A stretch of DNA of 64,000 bases from Psychrobacter sp. WY6 (lineage in GTDB: Bacteria > Pseudomonadota > Gammaproteobacteria > Pseudomonadales > Moraxellaceae): contig NZ_CP049902.1 in NCBI RefSeq assembly GCF_018448495.1, positions 62,001 through 126,000 of the forward strand, read 5' to 3'. How positions within the stretch are numbered: the first letter of the stretch is position 1; each line of letters begins with the position of its first letter. The notes under the pieces are model-generated. The model was not told where the DNA came from, searched no databases, and was given only the letters and a program-made list of their open reading frames with translations. The position numbers were made by a program, and so were the translations under genes. Below, piece after piece: positions 40,746-50,973 of the stretch.

Positions 40746-42881
40746 TTAGAACGCGGCAGGTATCGTGCCCATGCGCTGGCTAATAGGCTGACTACGACCT
40801 AATAGACTGCTATAAATGGTGGCATTTTCCATCACGTGCTTGACGTAATTACGGGTTTCAGGAAAGGCAATCGACTCGACGTACTGGTCGGCTGCGAGCG
40901 AACCATATACTGGTTGCCAACGCTTGGCATTGTTCGGACCCGCATTATAACCAGCCGTTGCCAACACAGGTTGACGGTTTAGCTTACCGAAAATATCACC
41001 CATATACCACGTGCCATAACGAATATTGGTATCGCCACTATTGGCACGGCTGGCGCTATAGGTCTCACCTAAATTTCGAGCAATATATTTTGCTGTGTCA
41101 GGCATCACCTGCATCAAACCACTGGCACCAACGTTTGAGCGTGCTGATGCAACAAAGCGACTTTCTTGACGCATGATGCCATAAGCCCAAGCAGGATCGA
41201 TACCAGCAGACTGACTATAACGTACGACTGCATCTTGATGCGGCATCGGATGTGATAACGCTAAGCTGTCTACTCTATCAGTATTATCGACGGCATAAAT
41301 TGCTCGGTCGAGCCAGCCCATATCATAGGCTTGACGAGCAGCGGCAATAATCAAGTTATCATCACGCTTGTCGCGCGCCTGCTTTACCGCCCAGTTCCAT
41401 TCACGATTGGCATAGGCACGGCTGGCGTCAGCATTATATAGAGCAAAAGCACGCGCAAAGTTGGCATCTTGCATAACCCGTGCGCGATCAGCAGTACTGA
41501 CATTTGGTAAGTTATTACCACCCAAACGACTGGCATCAAAACGCTGACCCACTTTATCCTTTGCCATTAAGCCATAATAGTCATTATTTTTTGCCAAGTT
41601 TTGATACATTTTTTTAGCAGTATTACGCTTGTTAGCATCGCTTGATTGCTCGTAAGCGCGAGCCAGCCAATATTGCCACTGATCACTTTTTTGGGTTTCA
41701 GCCTCCATTTTTGAGATGGCTTCGACCACATCATCCCAGCGGCTAAAGCGAATCGCTGCCATGGCATAATCTTCGGCTTCTTCAAAATTAAAATCTTCGT
41801 CTAGGCTATTGCGGAACCAATCAACCGCCTCAGCATTAAAACCATCATCCGTATTATGATTCATACGTTGCACCCCAAGGATGCGATACGCATAGCGACG
41901 AGTCTCCGCATTCAACAATTTAACTGAACGCTGATTGTCTTGCTTAACATCAAAATCTAACTGTAATGCAGCTTCACGGTAAGACTTGTCAGCAACGCGT
42001 CCCATGGCATATAGATATAAGTATTGATTGTTTTGACTGGCAGGTTCTCGACTAAAACGGCTAAAAAAAGCAGACGGATTCAGTTGAATCTCACTCAATG
42101 CTGAATAAGCAATGGGCGTTCCTAAACGTGATGACAATGCCATAATGTCACCCGTTTTGCCTTTGCGTAACATACGCTTGAGACGCGCCGCGCGATCCTG
42201 ATTGCTAATCAGCGCGTTATTATTCATCTCCATCGCGAGCTGGTCACACAAGGCGGGCTGCTTTTTGGTCGTCAACCAAACTTCAGATTTGGCTGCCATA
42301 GCCCGCATAGTATCGCCGCCATTATTGAACCCAAGCGCAACCGCACAGCGCTCACTGGCATCCGCATTGGTAATCAAATTCGCAACTTGGCGTACTGAGG
42401 CGTAATCATTGGAGCCTGCTTTAGTCTCAGCAAAATCCGCCACCAGCTTTTCTGCCATCACCGTATTTGGATATTGACGCACAAACTGTGACACTGCCGC
42501 CGAACTTTGCGAATTAAGATCCAAATTCATCCGCCAATAAGTGGGATACATAGCAAACAAACCGCCGCTCATTGCTTGCTCATTGTATAAAGCACTGACA
42601 TCACCGCGTTCTGCCGCAATTGCCGCTGCTGTAAATGAGCTCGCACCATTGTCCGACTGATAGCCACTGTTTTGTTGATAGCTGCCTTCTTGCTGATAAC
42701 TGTCCTCTTCGCCCCACGTCAGCTCAGCACAAGCCACCTGTGACAATCCTAGCGCACTCATTGCTGTCGCCAAACTTAACGCACTGACTCGTAGCGTCCT
42801 TGCTTTCATTCGTTTTGCATCTTCATTTTGCTTAATAGATTCTCTATCCTTGATGCTATGAGCAACCTGCGGCTTTGTCAT
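40746..42881 (-). CDS. slt: Soluble lytic murein transglycosylase Slt
   Basis: 711 aa periplasmic muramidase-like transglycosylase. The N-terminus has ~24 polar residues before a signal peptide (VSALSLATAMSALGLSQVAC); AGAGAG upstream supports the ATG at 42881, with 42809 as alternative. The central region is a superhelix of helical repeats (EAEDYAMAAIRFSRWDDVVE, YWLARAYEQSSD). The C-terminal catalytic domain has DPAWAYGIMRQESRF (catalytic Glu), SNVGASGLMQVMPDTAKYIA and ATAGYNAGPNNAKRW. Intact. Confidence 0.94.
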   Translation of the reverse strand: MTKPQVAHSIKDRESIKQNEDAKRMKARTLRVSALSLATAMSALGLSQVACAELTWGEEDSYQQEGSYQQNSGYQSDNGASSFTAAAIAAERGDVSALYNEQAMSGGLFAMYPTYWRMNLDLNSQSSAAVSQFVRQYPNTVMAEKLVADFAETKAGSNDYASVRQVANLITNADASERCAVALGFNNGGDTMRAMAAKSEVWLTTKKQPALCDQLAMEMNNNALISNQDRAARLKRMLRKGKTGDIMALSSRLGTPIAYSALSEIQLNPSAFFSRFSREPASQNNQYLYLYAMGRVADKSYREAALQLDFDVKQDNQRSVKLLNAETRRYAYRILGVQRMNHNTDDGFNAEAVDWFRNSLDEDFNFEEAEDYAMAAIRFSRWDDVVEAISKMEAETQKSDQWQYWLARAYEQSSDANKRNTAKKMYQNLAKNNDYYGLMAKDKVGQRFDASRLGGNNLPNVSTADRARVMQDANFARAFALYNADASRAYANREWNWAVKQARDKRDDNLIIAAARQAYDMGWLDRAIYAVDNTDRVDSLALSHPMPHQDAVVRYSQSAGIDPAWAYGIMRQESRFVASARSNVGASGLMQVMPDTAKYIARNLGETYSASRANSGDTNIRYGTWYMGDIFGKLNRQPVLATAGYNAGPNNAKRWQPVYGSLAADQYVESIAFPETRNYVKHVMENATIYSSLLGRSQPISQRMGTIPAAF

Positions 42882-43268
42882 ACTGACTCTCTTTGTAATG
42901 TGTCCAAATGATTTGGCTAAATAATATATTTAGCATAACAATGCCAAAACGGCGTAAATCGCGATTTAATCAATCGCGCTAATATGGTCGCATTCATCAT
43001 ACTATACTCGTTGCACTTTCAACCATCACCTTTACCTTTTGTTAATAAATACGATAGCACGGTGTAACATAGAAGTGATAGCAAGCCATAATTTTTGCCA
43101 AACGCGTTACTAGTAGCAGTAAATAATTGATACTGTTATAAATAATTTATCATAACGACCAACAATTGACGCTGCTAATTTTTCACATTGTCATAGGGTT
43201 GTGATAAAATACGCCACCTGCTAATCACCTATCACGCTATATTTTTAGTCAATCATGGACTTATCCTT
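42882..43268. other. Divergent slt/miaB intergenic region
   Basis: 387 bp, AT-rich. It contains a miaB promoter candidate (43182-43210) and must contain the slt promoter. No gene. Confidence 0.5.
43182..43210 (+). promoter_or_regulatory. Candidate sigma-70 promoter for miaB
   Basis: TTCACA at 43182-43187, a 17-bp spacer, then TAAAAT at 43205-43210. Each hexamer has one or two mismatches to consensus. About 60 bp upstream of the ATG. Confidence 0.5.
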
Positions 43269-44759
43269 ATGAGTGTTACTGTATTTAATCCCCGCATCGA
43301 TGACACTGCTGTCGCTGAAACAACCGCTACTGCGCCTGCTGTCACTGCACTCAAAGAATCAAGTTCAGCCCAAGCACCTGTCAAATCAGCGACTAAGAAA
43401 GTCTTTGTCACCACACAGGGCTGTCAGATGAACGTCTATGATTCTGGCAAAATGCTGGATGTGCTCGGTGATTCCCACGGTATGGAAGTCACACACGATA
43501 TCGATGAAGCTGATGTATTACTCATGAATACCTGCTCTATCCGCGAAAAAGCGCAAGAAAAGGTGTTTTCAGAATTGGGTCGCTGGCGCAAATTAAAAGA
43601 AAAGCGCCCTGATCTTGTGATCGGTGTTGGCGGCTGTGTTGCCTCACAAGAAGGCGATAACATTCAAAAGCGCGCGCCTTACGTCGATATGGTATTTGGC
43701 CCGCAAACATTGCATCGTCTGCCAGAGCTATATGATCAATCAAATGAACAACGTGAAATCGCGCCTAAAAACCGTATCGGTACGATTGATGTGTCATTCC
43801 CGAGTATCGAAAAGTTTGATTTTTTACCTGAGCCAAGAGTAGAAGGATTTAAAGCCTTTGTCTCTATCATGGAAGGTTGCTCAAAATATTGCTCATTTTG
43901 CGTGGTTCCTTATACCCGCGGTGAAGAATTGTCTCGCCCACTCGATGACGTATTGGCTGAGATTGATAGCTTAGCAGCGCAAGGTGTGCGTGAAATCAAT
44001 CTATTGGGGCAAAACGTCAACGGCTATCGCGGTGAAAAAGACGACGGCAGCATTTGCCGTTTCGCTGAGCTGTTACATTATGTCTCGCATGTTGATGGTG
44101 TCGAGCGTATTCGCTATACGACCAGCCATCCGCTAGAGTTCACTGATGACATCATTGATGCCTATGCACAATTGCCAGAGCTGGTTTCTCACTTGCATCT
44201 GCCTGTTCAAAGTGGCTCAAACGCTATCTTGGCAGCGATGAAGCGCAATCACACAATTGATGTCTATATCAATCAGATTAATAAGCTTAAAGCCGTTCGT
44301 CCTGATATTCACTTATCTAGCGACTTTATCATTGGCTTCCCTGGCGAGACGGATCAAGATTTCCAAGATACTTTAAATCTAGCCAAAGAATTGAACTTCG
44401 ATCACTCTTACAGCTTTATCTACTCTAAACGTCCAGGCACGCCAGCGGCTGAGTTACCAGATGATGTGAGTTTCAAAACTAAAAAAGAGCGCTTGGCAGA
44501 ATTCCAAAAAGTCATCATTGATTCAACGCTAGCGAAAACGCATGAGATGGTCGGCACCACGACACGTGTGTTGGTGGAACAAGTTGCAAACCGTCATCCT
44601 GATTGCTTAATCGGTACGGCAGATAACACCCGTACGGTTATGTTCCCTCATGATGTCGAAAAAATGGATGAGATGTTGGGTAAACTCGTGAGCGTACGTA
44701 TTACTGATTTCGTCAGTCCGCACATGGTAAAAGGCGAGCTAATCGAAGTGCTTGCTTAA
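43269..44759 (+). CDS. miaB: tRNA-2-methylthio-N6-dimethylallyladenosine synthase MiaB
   Basis: Radical-SAM methylthiotransferase acting on i6A37 of tRNA. 496 aa; the first ~42 residues are an Ala/Thr-rich extension. The UPF0004 domain has Cys in [30 protein letters not shown] and [11 protein letters not shown]; the radical-SAM CxxxCxxC is in [34 protein letters not shown] and [15 protein letters not shown] follow; the C-terminal TRAM domain has TRVLVEQV...KGELIEV. Intact, own terminator. Confidence 0.96.
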   Translation: MSVTVFNPRIDDTAVAETTATAPAVTALKESSSAQAPVKSATKKVFVTTQGCQMNVYDSGKMLDVLGDSHGMEVTHDIDEADVLLMNTCSIREKAQEKVFSELGRWRKLKEKRPDLVIGVGGCVASQEGDNIQKRAPYVDMVFGPQTLHRLPELYDQSNEQREIAPKNRIGTIDVSFPSIEKFDFLPEPRVEGFKAFVSIMEGCSKYCSFCVVPYTRGEELSRPLDDVLAEIDSLAAQGVREINLLGQNVNGYRGEKDDGSICRFAELLHYVSHVDGVERIRYTTSHPLEFTDDIIDAYAQLPELVSHLHLPVQSGSNAILAAMKRNHTIDVYINQINKLKAVRPDIHLSSDFIIGFPGETDQDFQDTLNLAKELNFDHSYSFIYSKRPGTPAAELPDDVSFKTKKERLAEFQKVIIDSTLAKTHEMVGTTTRVLVEQVANRHPDCLIGTADNTRTVMFPHDVEKMDEMLGKLVSVRITDFVSPHMVKGELIEVLA

Positions 44760-44823
44760 CACTTTATAAAATATACTCGTAGTGTGCTTTCTAAGCCCTC
44801 TTTACCCAATAGTTTAAAACAAG

Positions 44824-44859
44824 AAAAGCCGTTCACTATCATAGCGAACGGCTTTTTTT
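44824..44859 (+). terminator. Terminator after miaB
   Basis: AAAAGCCGTTC / GAACGGCTTTT-type hairpin (loop ACTATCATAGC, one offset base) with a T run, 65 bp past the stop. Also usable by the convergent gene ending at 44890. Confidence 0.88.
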
Positions 44860-44889
44860 GTTTAAATTTAAAATTAAGATGAACGATTG

Positions 44890-45144
44890 CTATTCCGATA
44901 ACCAGTCCGTTTGACGCAATTGCTGCTTGGTCTCACGGCGACGTTTTTTTCGGACGATATCGATATCCTCCTTTTCGTGAATACCACCTTTTCTTAATAG
45001 TGGGTCCAATGCCAAATAGTTGCGCGGCTTGATTGTGCCTAGTGAGTGCTGGGCACCTGTCAAATTTTGACGTTCTAACTGCGCTTGCTGTTCTAACTGC
45101 CGCTCAATCTGTTTGGCCTTTTTTAAGGTTTGTTTTAAGCTCAT
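44890..45144 (-). CDS. Small charged hypothetical protein
   Basis: 84 aa, not recognised. Highly basic and helical: MSLKQTLKKAKQIERQLEQQ has coiled-coil character, the middle has NYLALDPLLRKGG, and the end is KKRRRETKQQLRQTDWLSE. Composition suggests nucleic-acid or protein binding. It is downstream of rtcB (132 bp gap, same strand). The single start is not supported by a strong ribosome-binding site. Confidence 0.55.
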   Translation of the reverse strand: MSLKQTLKKAKQIERQLEQQAQLERQNLTGAQHSLGTIKPRNYLALDPLLRKGGIHEKEDIDIVRKKRRRETKQQLRQTDWLSE

Positions 45145-45276
45145 ATTGTTGCCTATATTTTAATACTTTTGATATACCAATGCCGAAAATTATCTTAGCG
45201 AGGAAAATGAGCGAAAATTGTACATTCAGTACATTAAGCAAATTTGACGACGCTAAGATGATTTTCAGGCTTGGTA

Positions 45277-46491
45277 TTAGCCTTTAATACACATGACTTG
45301 CTTAAGCGTATGCACCACTTCTACCAAATCAGCTTGATTCGCCATTACTTCATCAATGTCTTTATAAGCACCGGGTATTTCATCGATGACGCCTTTATCT
45401 TTGCGACATTCGACACCATCTGTCTGCGCTTTTAACTCATCAATAGTGAACGCTCGCATGGCTTTACCACGGCTCATCTGTCGTCCTGCCCCGTGCGAGC
45501 AAGAGCAAAACGATTCCTCTGCGCCTAGACCGCGCACAATAAAAGACTTTGCGCCCATAGAGCCTGGGATAATGCCGAGCTCACCTGCATAAGCACTGAT
45601 CGCACCTTTACGAGTGACATAGACTTGCTCACCGAAATGCACCTCTTCATTGACATAATTATGATGGCAATTGATGGCTTCTTTGGTGAGCTGAAATCTT
45701 GGTAAGCCTGCTTGTGGTGACTGCAATGACTTAATCACCAAACGCATCATCTCACGACGATTTTCTAACGCGTAATCCTGTGCCCAGCCTACCGCTTCGA
45801 CATAATCGGTAAAACTATCAGACCCTTGGGCAAAATAAGACAAATCTCGATCTGGTACATGACCAAAGCGTGACTGGCGCTCTTTTTTGGCAAGGTTAAT
45901 AAAATACTGTCCGATACAATTACCAATACCTCGACTGCCCGAATGCAGCATTACCCAAACATCGTTGTTTTCATCCAAACACAGTTCAATGAAATGATTG
46001 CCACCGCCCAACGTACCAAGCTGTTTTGCCCACGTACGCTCAAACCCTTTGAGCATTTTTAGCAAACCCGGATGCTTGTCCGTGATTGGTTTTAGGCGTT
46101 TACCCAATGGGTCAAGGGTCGAGTTTTTGGCTTGAATTTGCTTATGCATATTGAAACCGACTGGCACTTGCTGCTCTACTATCAAGCGTAATGATTTTAG
46201 ACTATCAGGCAAATCACTTGCAGTAATAGACAAACGCACCGCATTCATACCGCAACCAATATCGACACCGACCGTAGCAGGAATAATAGCGGACTTGGTC
46301 GGAATCACACTACCAACGGTCGCGCCTTTGCCGACATGGACATCAGGCATGACAGCAATATGTGAGTGTACAAACTCTAGCTGCGCCATATTTCGTAACT
46401 GTTGTATCGCACCTTGTTCAACATCGGTGGTGTATATTTTGACAGGGACACCATGTTTACTATTTTTATTTAATACTAATTGAACGCTCAT
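45277..46491 (-). CDS. rtcB: RNA-splicing ligase RtcB
   Basis: GTP/Mn-dependent 3'-phosphate or 2',3'-cyclic phosphate to 5'-OH RNA ligase. 404 aa. Metal-site motifs: HIAVMPDVHVGKGATVGSVI, ATVGVDIGCGMNAVRL (catalytic Cys), LGTLGGGNHFIELC, VMLHSGSRGIGN, INCHHNYV and the guanylated His in CSCSHGAGRQMSRGKA, with IDEIPGAYKDIDEVM. Intact. No rtcA or rtcR beside it; an IS630-type element lies just upstream of the gene, 31 bp from its start. Confidence 0.95.
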   Translation of the reverse strand: MSVQLVLNKNSKHGVPVKIYTTDVEQGAIQQLRNMAQLEFVHSHIAVMPDVHVGKGATVGSVIPTKSAIIPATVGVDIGCGMNAVRLSITASDLPDSLKSLRLIVEQQVPVGFNMHKQIQAKNSTLDPLGKRLKPITDKHPGLLKMLKGFERTWAKQLGTLGGGNHFIELCLDENNDVWVMLHSGSRGIGNCIGQYFINLAKKERQSRFGHVPDRDLSYFAQGSDSFTDYVEAVGWAQDYALENRREMMRLVIKSLQSPQAGLPRFQLTKEAINCHHNYVNEEVHFGEQVYVTRKGAISAYAGELGIIPGSMGAKSFIVRGLGAEESFCSCSHGAGRQMSRGKAMRAFTIDELKAQTDGVECRKDKGVIDEIPGAYKDIDEVMANQADLVEVVHTLKQVMCIKG

Positions 46492-46524
46492 TATTTATTT
46501 TTCCATTTTTTATTTTTAAGACTA

Positions 46525-47436
46525 TAGTCAGTTCAAAACAAAAGTGTTATGTCTAGGACAAACATCATAAAATAATTTGGATAAGTCATTTTCCATCCAC
46601 CCTTGGCGTAGAAACTTCACTTGAGCCCATTTTTCTCAATAGGGTTCAAGTCTGGGCTGTACGGCGGCAGCCATAGGATACGATGACCATGCCTGTTCAG
46701 TAATTTTTGGATACGTCTACTTTTATGAAACCGAGCGTTATCCATGACAATCACGCATTTGGTTTTAAGGCTTGGGATTAGGGTGTGTTTGCACCAATCG
46801 TAGAATATGCCGCTGTTAATGTTGTGTTCAAAGTAATCCAGTGCAAATAGCATCTTTTCATATAGAGCCCCAATGACGTTGGTTCGCTTTTTACCTTGCC
46901 AGTTGTAGCTGTCGATACAGGGTTTGCCTATCGGTGCATAACCATGAGGACGAATGGTCTGGCTTTCAAAACCGCTTTCGTCCATATACACAATGGGATA
47001 ACCTTGCTGTTTAAAGTTATCAAGCTTACTCTGATACGCCGCTCTTTTTATTGGACATGCTTTTGGATGCTCTAAGGTCTTTTTTTGACTGATGCCTAGG
47101 CGTTTTAAAGCCTCACAAATGGCTGGGGCAGTACAGTTGAACCGTCTTGCTCTCTCATAGTGATAGTCATCAGGGTAACGCTCAACGTCTTTGCGTAGTG
47201 CATCATCCGGTATTTTTGATGGCGTAACATTGCGAGTGCTCTTACTATGCAGCCGTTTCTTCCACTTTTGAATAGTGGTTGGACTAATGTCATAAAAAGA
47301 GGCTGCCTCGGCAAAGGTCATGCCATCTGCTAAGCTTTTAAGAACTTGTTTGCGATAATCTAGTGAGTAAGTCATGATAATTGAGTATATCTGTTGAGAT
47401 GTTTTATCTTATAACATTTTTATACTTAATGCACTA
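46525..47436. mobile_element. IS630-family insertion sequence with TA target duplication
   Basis: About 912 bp. The ends are an imperfect inverted repeat: TAGTCAGTTCAAAACAAAAG on the left against TAGTGCATTAAGTATAAAAA on the right (reverse complement), both continuing to TGTTAT. TA dinucleotides at 46523-46524 and 47437-47438 fit the TA target duplication of the IS630/Tc1 group. It carries one transposase reading minus. Confidence 0.8.
46528..47375 (-). CDS. IS630-type transposase (one frameshift near 46632)
   Basis: DDE transposase. The N-terminus is a helix-turn-helix (YRKQVLKSLADGMTFAEAAS, ISPTTIQKWKKRLHSKSTR). Catalytic Asp in YPIVYMDESGFESQTIRPHG, second Asp in CVIVMDNARFHKSRRIQKLL, and Glu in LPPYSPDLNPIEKKWAQVK. 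The last motif requires one extra A in an A run; the restored tail FLRQGWMENDLSKLFYDVC ends at 46528, inside the left inverted repeat. About 282 aa. With the A restored it would be full length, so the IS may be functional. Confidence 0.9.
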
Positions 47437-47438
47437 TA

Positions 47439-48164
47439 CATAGATATTTTTATCTTGTCAATTTTTAGGCATTACTCTCTTATCTCGATTAAACATAATT
47501 TTTAATAAGAAATTATTAATAACCAAAATTTACAGACAATAAAATACCGTATCTTTATTAATTAAAAATCAATAAAAATTCATAGCTATTTTATTATGGA
47601 CGTTTTAAAAAATTGTATCGCAAAAAAATGACCGTATAAAGATTATGCATACAGACAGTAGCTAAGTATCAAGCTTGTCTTGCTGGTCATTCATAACGGT
47701 AAAAAGGAATGTTAGATAAAACAATAAGCAGCACAATGCTAGGTATAGTCAAGTAACCATACAGCATAGACAACTCAAAAGAAGGGAAGCAAGAGTAGAT
47801 ACAGTAGGCTGTTTATAAATACCAAATCTTCAGGTATTTATAAATAACTGTTCTATAGGCTTAGCCAAACCTTTTCGAGGTTATCATTGCACTCATGTTC
47901 GTGATACATTCAATCTTTAAAAACGTCTTGATAGTTTTATGGGACACGATGATTCCTCCGTAGGTTATGGCGATTGTCATGGTGACAACAGCAAATTAAT
48001 GATGATGATTTATATTTTATAAAATACCTATAAATCAGTGCGTTTATAATAATGGTTTAAAAATAAATGTCAACAACTTATTCAAACTTATATAAATATT
48101 TTTATAATGAATAATTTTATAAAAACCATTCATTAAACTCATACTTTAAAATATCGACCATTTT
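47439..48164. other. AT-rich spacer between IS630 and LysE gene
   Basis: 726 bp, no coding sequence. Contains a striking 12-bp perfect hairpin at 47812-47844 (listed separately) and long A/T tracts at 47520-47640. Confidence 0.6.
47812..47844. repeat. Perfect 12-bp inverted repeat (hairpin)
   Basis: TTTATAAATACC and GGTATTTATAAA are separated by 9 nt. No T run follows, so it is not a standard terminator. Confidence 0.8.
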
Positions 48165-48896
48165 TTACATCATAAGATCTTTAATAACATCAGCCAGTAA
48201 AGCAGCAGCAATTAGTATAAAGATAATACCACAACCACGATTGAGCCATGCTAAGCGATTGCCCACATCGAGCCAACTTGCCAGCTTTGTACCACCTAAG
48301 GTATAAACAATTTGCCAAATCGTCTCGCTCATAAACAGCCCTATCGTTAATAAGACATATTGTGGCCATAGGGGTGCGCTAAAATTGATAAATTTGGGGA
48401 AGAAAGCGGCAAAAAATAAAATGGCTTTAGGATTAGACAACGATACCCAAACACCTGTACGAAACAAGGTCGCGTTACTTGGCGAGACTCTAACTGCCGC
48501 ACTAGAGAGCGAGCGCGGCTTGGGTGCCCCATCCAGCGCTGACGGCATCGTACTAGGATAGTCAGCTGCTACCTCCTCGCTCATCTCGCGGGCATCTTGC
48601 ATTAAGCTACCTTTACCTGCTTCACGCCATGAGCTGATACCCAAATAGATTAAATACACCGCTCCAACTGCTTTGATAATCGTTAGCAACCAAGGAGACT
48701 GGCGGCTAATCACGTCGAGTCCAAGCAGTGTCGATAGCAAGAGAAACAAACCAAGGCTTAGTCCTGCCAGCGTCCACAACGTCCGCTTAACGCCATAATT
48801 CATGCCATACTGAAACGCAAGCAGCATGTTCGGCCCTGGAGTTGCTGAAACAAAAAATGTACTTGCAAAGAATACTGCAAACAGATGCCAAGACAT
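48165..48896 (-). CDS. LysE/RhtB-family amino-acid exporter with a loop insertion
   Basis: 243 aa inner-membrane protein. N-terminal signature FFVSATPGPNMLLAFQYGMN and GVKRTLWTLAGLSLGLF, helix AVGAVYLIYLGISSWREAGK, then a ~45-residue polar loop (about residues 95-140, Ser/Pro-rich), followed by RTGVWVSLSNPKAILFFAAF, the second conserved block, and two more helices. Normal members are ~205 aa, and the difference is that loop. Likely exports amino acids or homoserine-like compounds. Intact. Confidence 0.88.
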   Translation of the reverse strand: MSWHLFAVFFASTFFVSATPGPNMLLAFQYGMNYGVKRTLWTLAGLSLGLFLLLSTLLGLDVISRQSPWLLTIIKAVGAVYLIYLGISSWREAGKGSLMQDAREMSEEVAADYPSTMPSALDGAPKPRSLSSAAVRVSPSNATLFRTGVWVSLSNPKAILFFAAFFPKFINFSAPLWPQYVLLTIGLFMSETIWQIVYTLGGTKLASWLDVGNRLAWLNRGCGIIFILIAAALLADVIKDLMM

Positions 48897-48952
48897 CGAC
48901 CAACCCCTACTTTATCGTTTATAAAAAATTTATCTTAACAGTGCTAAACTGC

Positions 48953-48983
48953 TAAAAAATAAACACCGCCATAAGGACGGTGA
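48953..48983 (-). terminator. Terminator after argE
   Basis: On the minus strand CACCGTCC-TTA-TGGCGGTG hairpin followed by a T-rich run, about 60 bp past the argE stop. Confidence 0.6.
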
Positions 48984-49042
48984 ATTTTATACTGATTCGT
49001 CACTTGCCGCTAACGGGAAGAAACCGTTACTGATGTAATCCA

Positions 49043-50277
49043 TTAATTAACCATACAGCTGTCTAATAGCTTCTGTAAAAAACCATCACAGCGCGTAATT
49101 TCACTCAGCTTAACGTATTCATCAGCTTTATGTGCCTGCTCAATACTGCCAGGACCGCAGATGATCGTTGGGATACCACTATTAGTAAACTGACCGCCCT
49201 CAGTTGCATAAGCCACTTTATGACGCTCGTTATCTCCAGTCAGTGCGGCTATTAACGATTGCAATTCAGCGCTGTCGCTATCAGTCATTGCCGGTACACT
49301 TTCTTCTTGCATCAACTCAATACCAGTTTTGGCGCACGTGCTTGCATTTGAGCATTCAATTCTGCCACTTTTGCTTGAATCGGCGCAACAATATCCTCTT
49401 GCGTCATATGCGGCAGATTGCGATAGTCAAAGGTAAACTCGCATAAATTAGGCACAATATTGGTCGCGGTACCACCTTGAATCGTGCCTACAGACAATGT
49501 GGAATAAGGCACATCGAACAGAGGGTCATTATCGTCGCGATGGCTGATTTCTTCCGCTAAAGTATCGACATAACCAATCAAACGACTGGCATAGCTGATG
49601 GCATTAACACCTTGGGCAGTCAATGATGAATGCGCAGACTTACCATGAACGCGGCAACGATAAACGGCAATGCCCTTATGTGCCACAACCATTGTCATAT
49701 TGGTTGGCTCACCGACGATACAATAATCAGGAGTAATACCACGCGATTTTAGGTCTGCCAAAATTAATGGCGCACCCAAGCAGCCCACCTCTTCATCGAA
49801 TGACAGTGCCAAGTGCAGCGGGCGACGCAATTGACCTGCATTGGACAACTGCACAGCGCGTGGTAATAACGTCAATGCACAAGCGATAAAACCTTTCATA
49901 TCACACGCACCGCGTCCGTATAGCTTATCGCCACGTATCGTCGCAGTGAATGGATCTGACGCCCAGTCTTGCCCATCAACTGGCACCACATCGGTATGAC
50001 CAGACAGTACCAGACCGTGATTTACGTCATCAGAGTTTTTGCCTGCTGGCACAGTGACAAATAGATTGGCTTTGTTTTTGGCTTCATTAAAAGTCAAATC
50101 CACTGTTAGACCTAAGTGCTCACAGTATGCTTTCACATCTTCAATCAATACTAAGTTTGAATGGCGACTAACCGTATCAAAGCCAATCAAGCGCGTTAGC
50201 CAATCGATGCTGTCTTTAGGATAATTGCTATCCAGTACAACTTGGTCAATGTCGTCAATATGAGTTGATACAGTCAT
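49043..50277 (-). CDS. argE: Acetylornithine deacetylase ArgE (M20 family; frameshift near 49318)
   Basis: Removes acetyl from N-acetylornithine in arginine synthesis. Metal motifs: GLVLSGHTDVVPVDGQDW, YGRGACDMKGFIACAL, LSFDEEVGCLGAPL, CIVGEPTNMTMVVAHKG, then HGKSAHSSL and VGTIQGGTATNIVPNLCEF. After the break, AYATEGGQFTNSGIPTIICG and GSIEQAHKADEYVKLSEI complete the C-terminus. About 411 aa. M20 relatives such as DapE are less similar in the GGTATNIVP block. Arginine genes are otherwise absent here. Confidence 0.9.
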
Positions 50278-50412
50278 AACACATCCTTATTACGATATAA
50301 TACCGATTTTAGAAATACGGTTAGCGATGTTAAATTTTCCAAGCCTACTAGATGTAGTACTCGCACTCATTTTTCGCTACTGTAATTTCTGGAATGGTAA
50401 AAATAGAAAGCG

Positions 50413-50901
50413 TTAGCGCCTTTGAAATGCGCGCTGTTGCAGCGCCTTTACTTCTGCATCTAATCCAGCAATCGGACCTTGTACTGATACATTTGGTGCT
50501 ACTTCTTGAATACTTAATGAATTAATTGGTGATGTTGATGTCACGCCCATCTCCTCCATCCATTCATCCAACTGTTTTGATGAGCTGACATAAACGATAC
50601 GACCAAGCCCTGCCCACGCATGCGCGGCCGAACACATGGCACAATGCTCGCCTGAGGTATAAACCACCGCTTTTGTACGTGCGTCAGTAGTCATATTCTC
50701 TGCGGCCCATTTTGCAACGGCAATTTCAGGATGATAAGTAGCATCGACCGTATTGGCACGATTGCGATCTTCATGCAGCACATGACCGTCGCCGTCGACC
50801 AATACGCTACCAAATGGCTCATCGCCCGCCTCTAAAGCTTCAGTAGCCAGCTCAATAGAGCGGCGTAAATGAATCATATCATTGTCAGTTATCATCTCCA
50901 T
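50413..50901 (-). CDS. Nucleoside/guanine deaminase-like CDA protein
   Basis: Cytidine-deaminase fold, 162 aa. LATEALEAGDEPFGSVLVDG and YHPEIAVAKWAAEN carry the zinc His/Glu as H-P-E instead of the usual H-A-E; YTSGEHCAMCSAAHAWAG carries the two zinc Cys as HCAMC instead of PCPMC. It matches the guanine-deaminase/TadA-like nucleoside deaminases rather than TadA itself. Substrate uncertain. Intact, ahead of argE (135 bp). Confidence 0.8.
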   Translation of the reverse strand: MEMITDNDMIHLRRSIELATEALEAGDEPFGSVLVDGDGHVLHEDRNRANTVDATYHPEIAVAKWAAENMTTDARTKAVVYTSGEHCAMCSAAHAWAGLGRIVYVSSSKQLDEWMEEMGVTSTSPINSLSIQEVAPNVSVQGPIAGLDAEVKALQQRAFQRR

Positions 50902-50973
50902 CTCCTTTTATCACTTCATACTAGGACGTGTTGAATATCAACTCATATCAAAGCATTTACGATAGCGTCTTTA

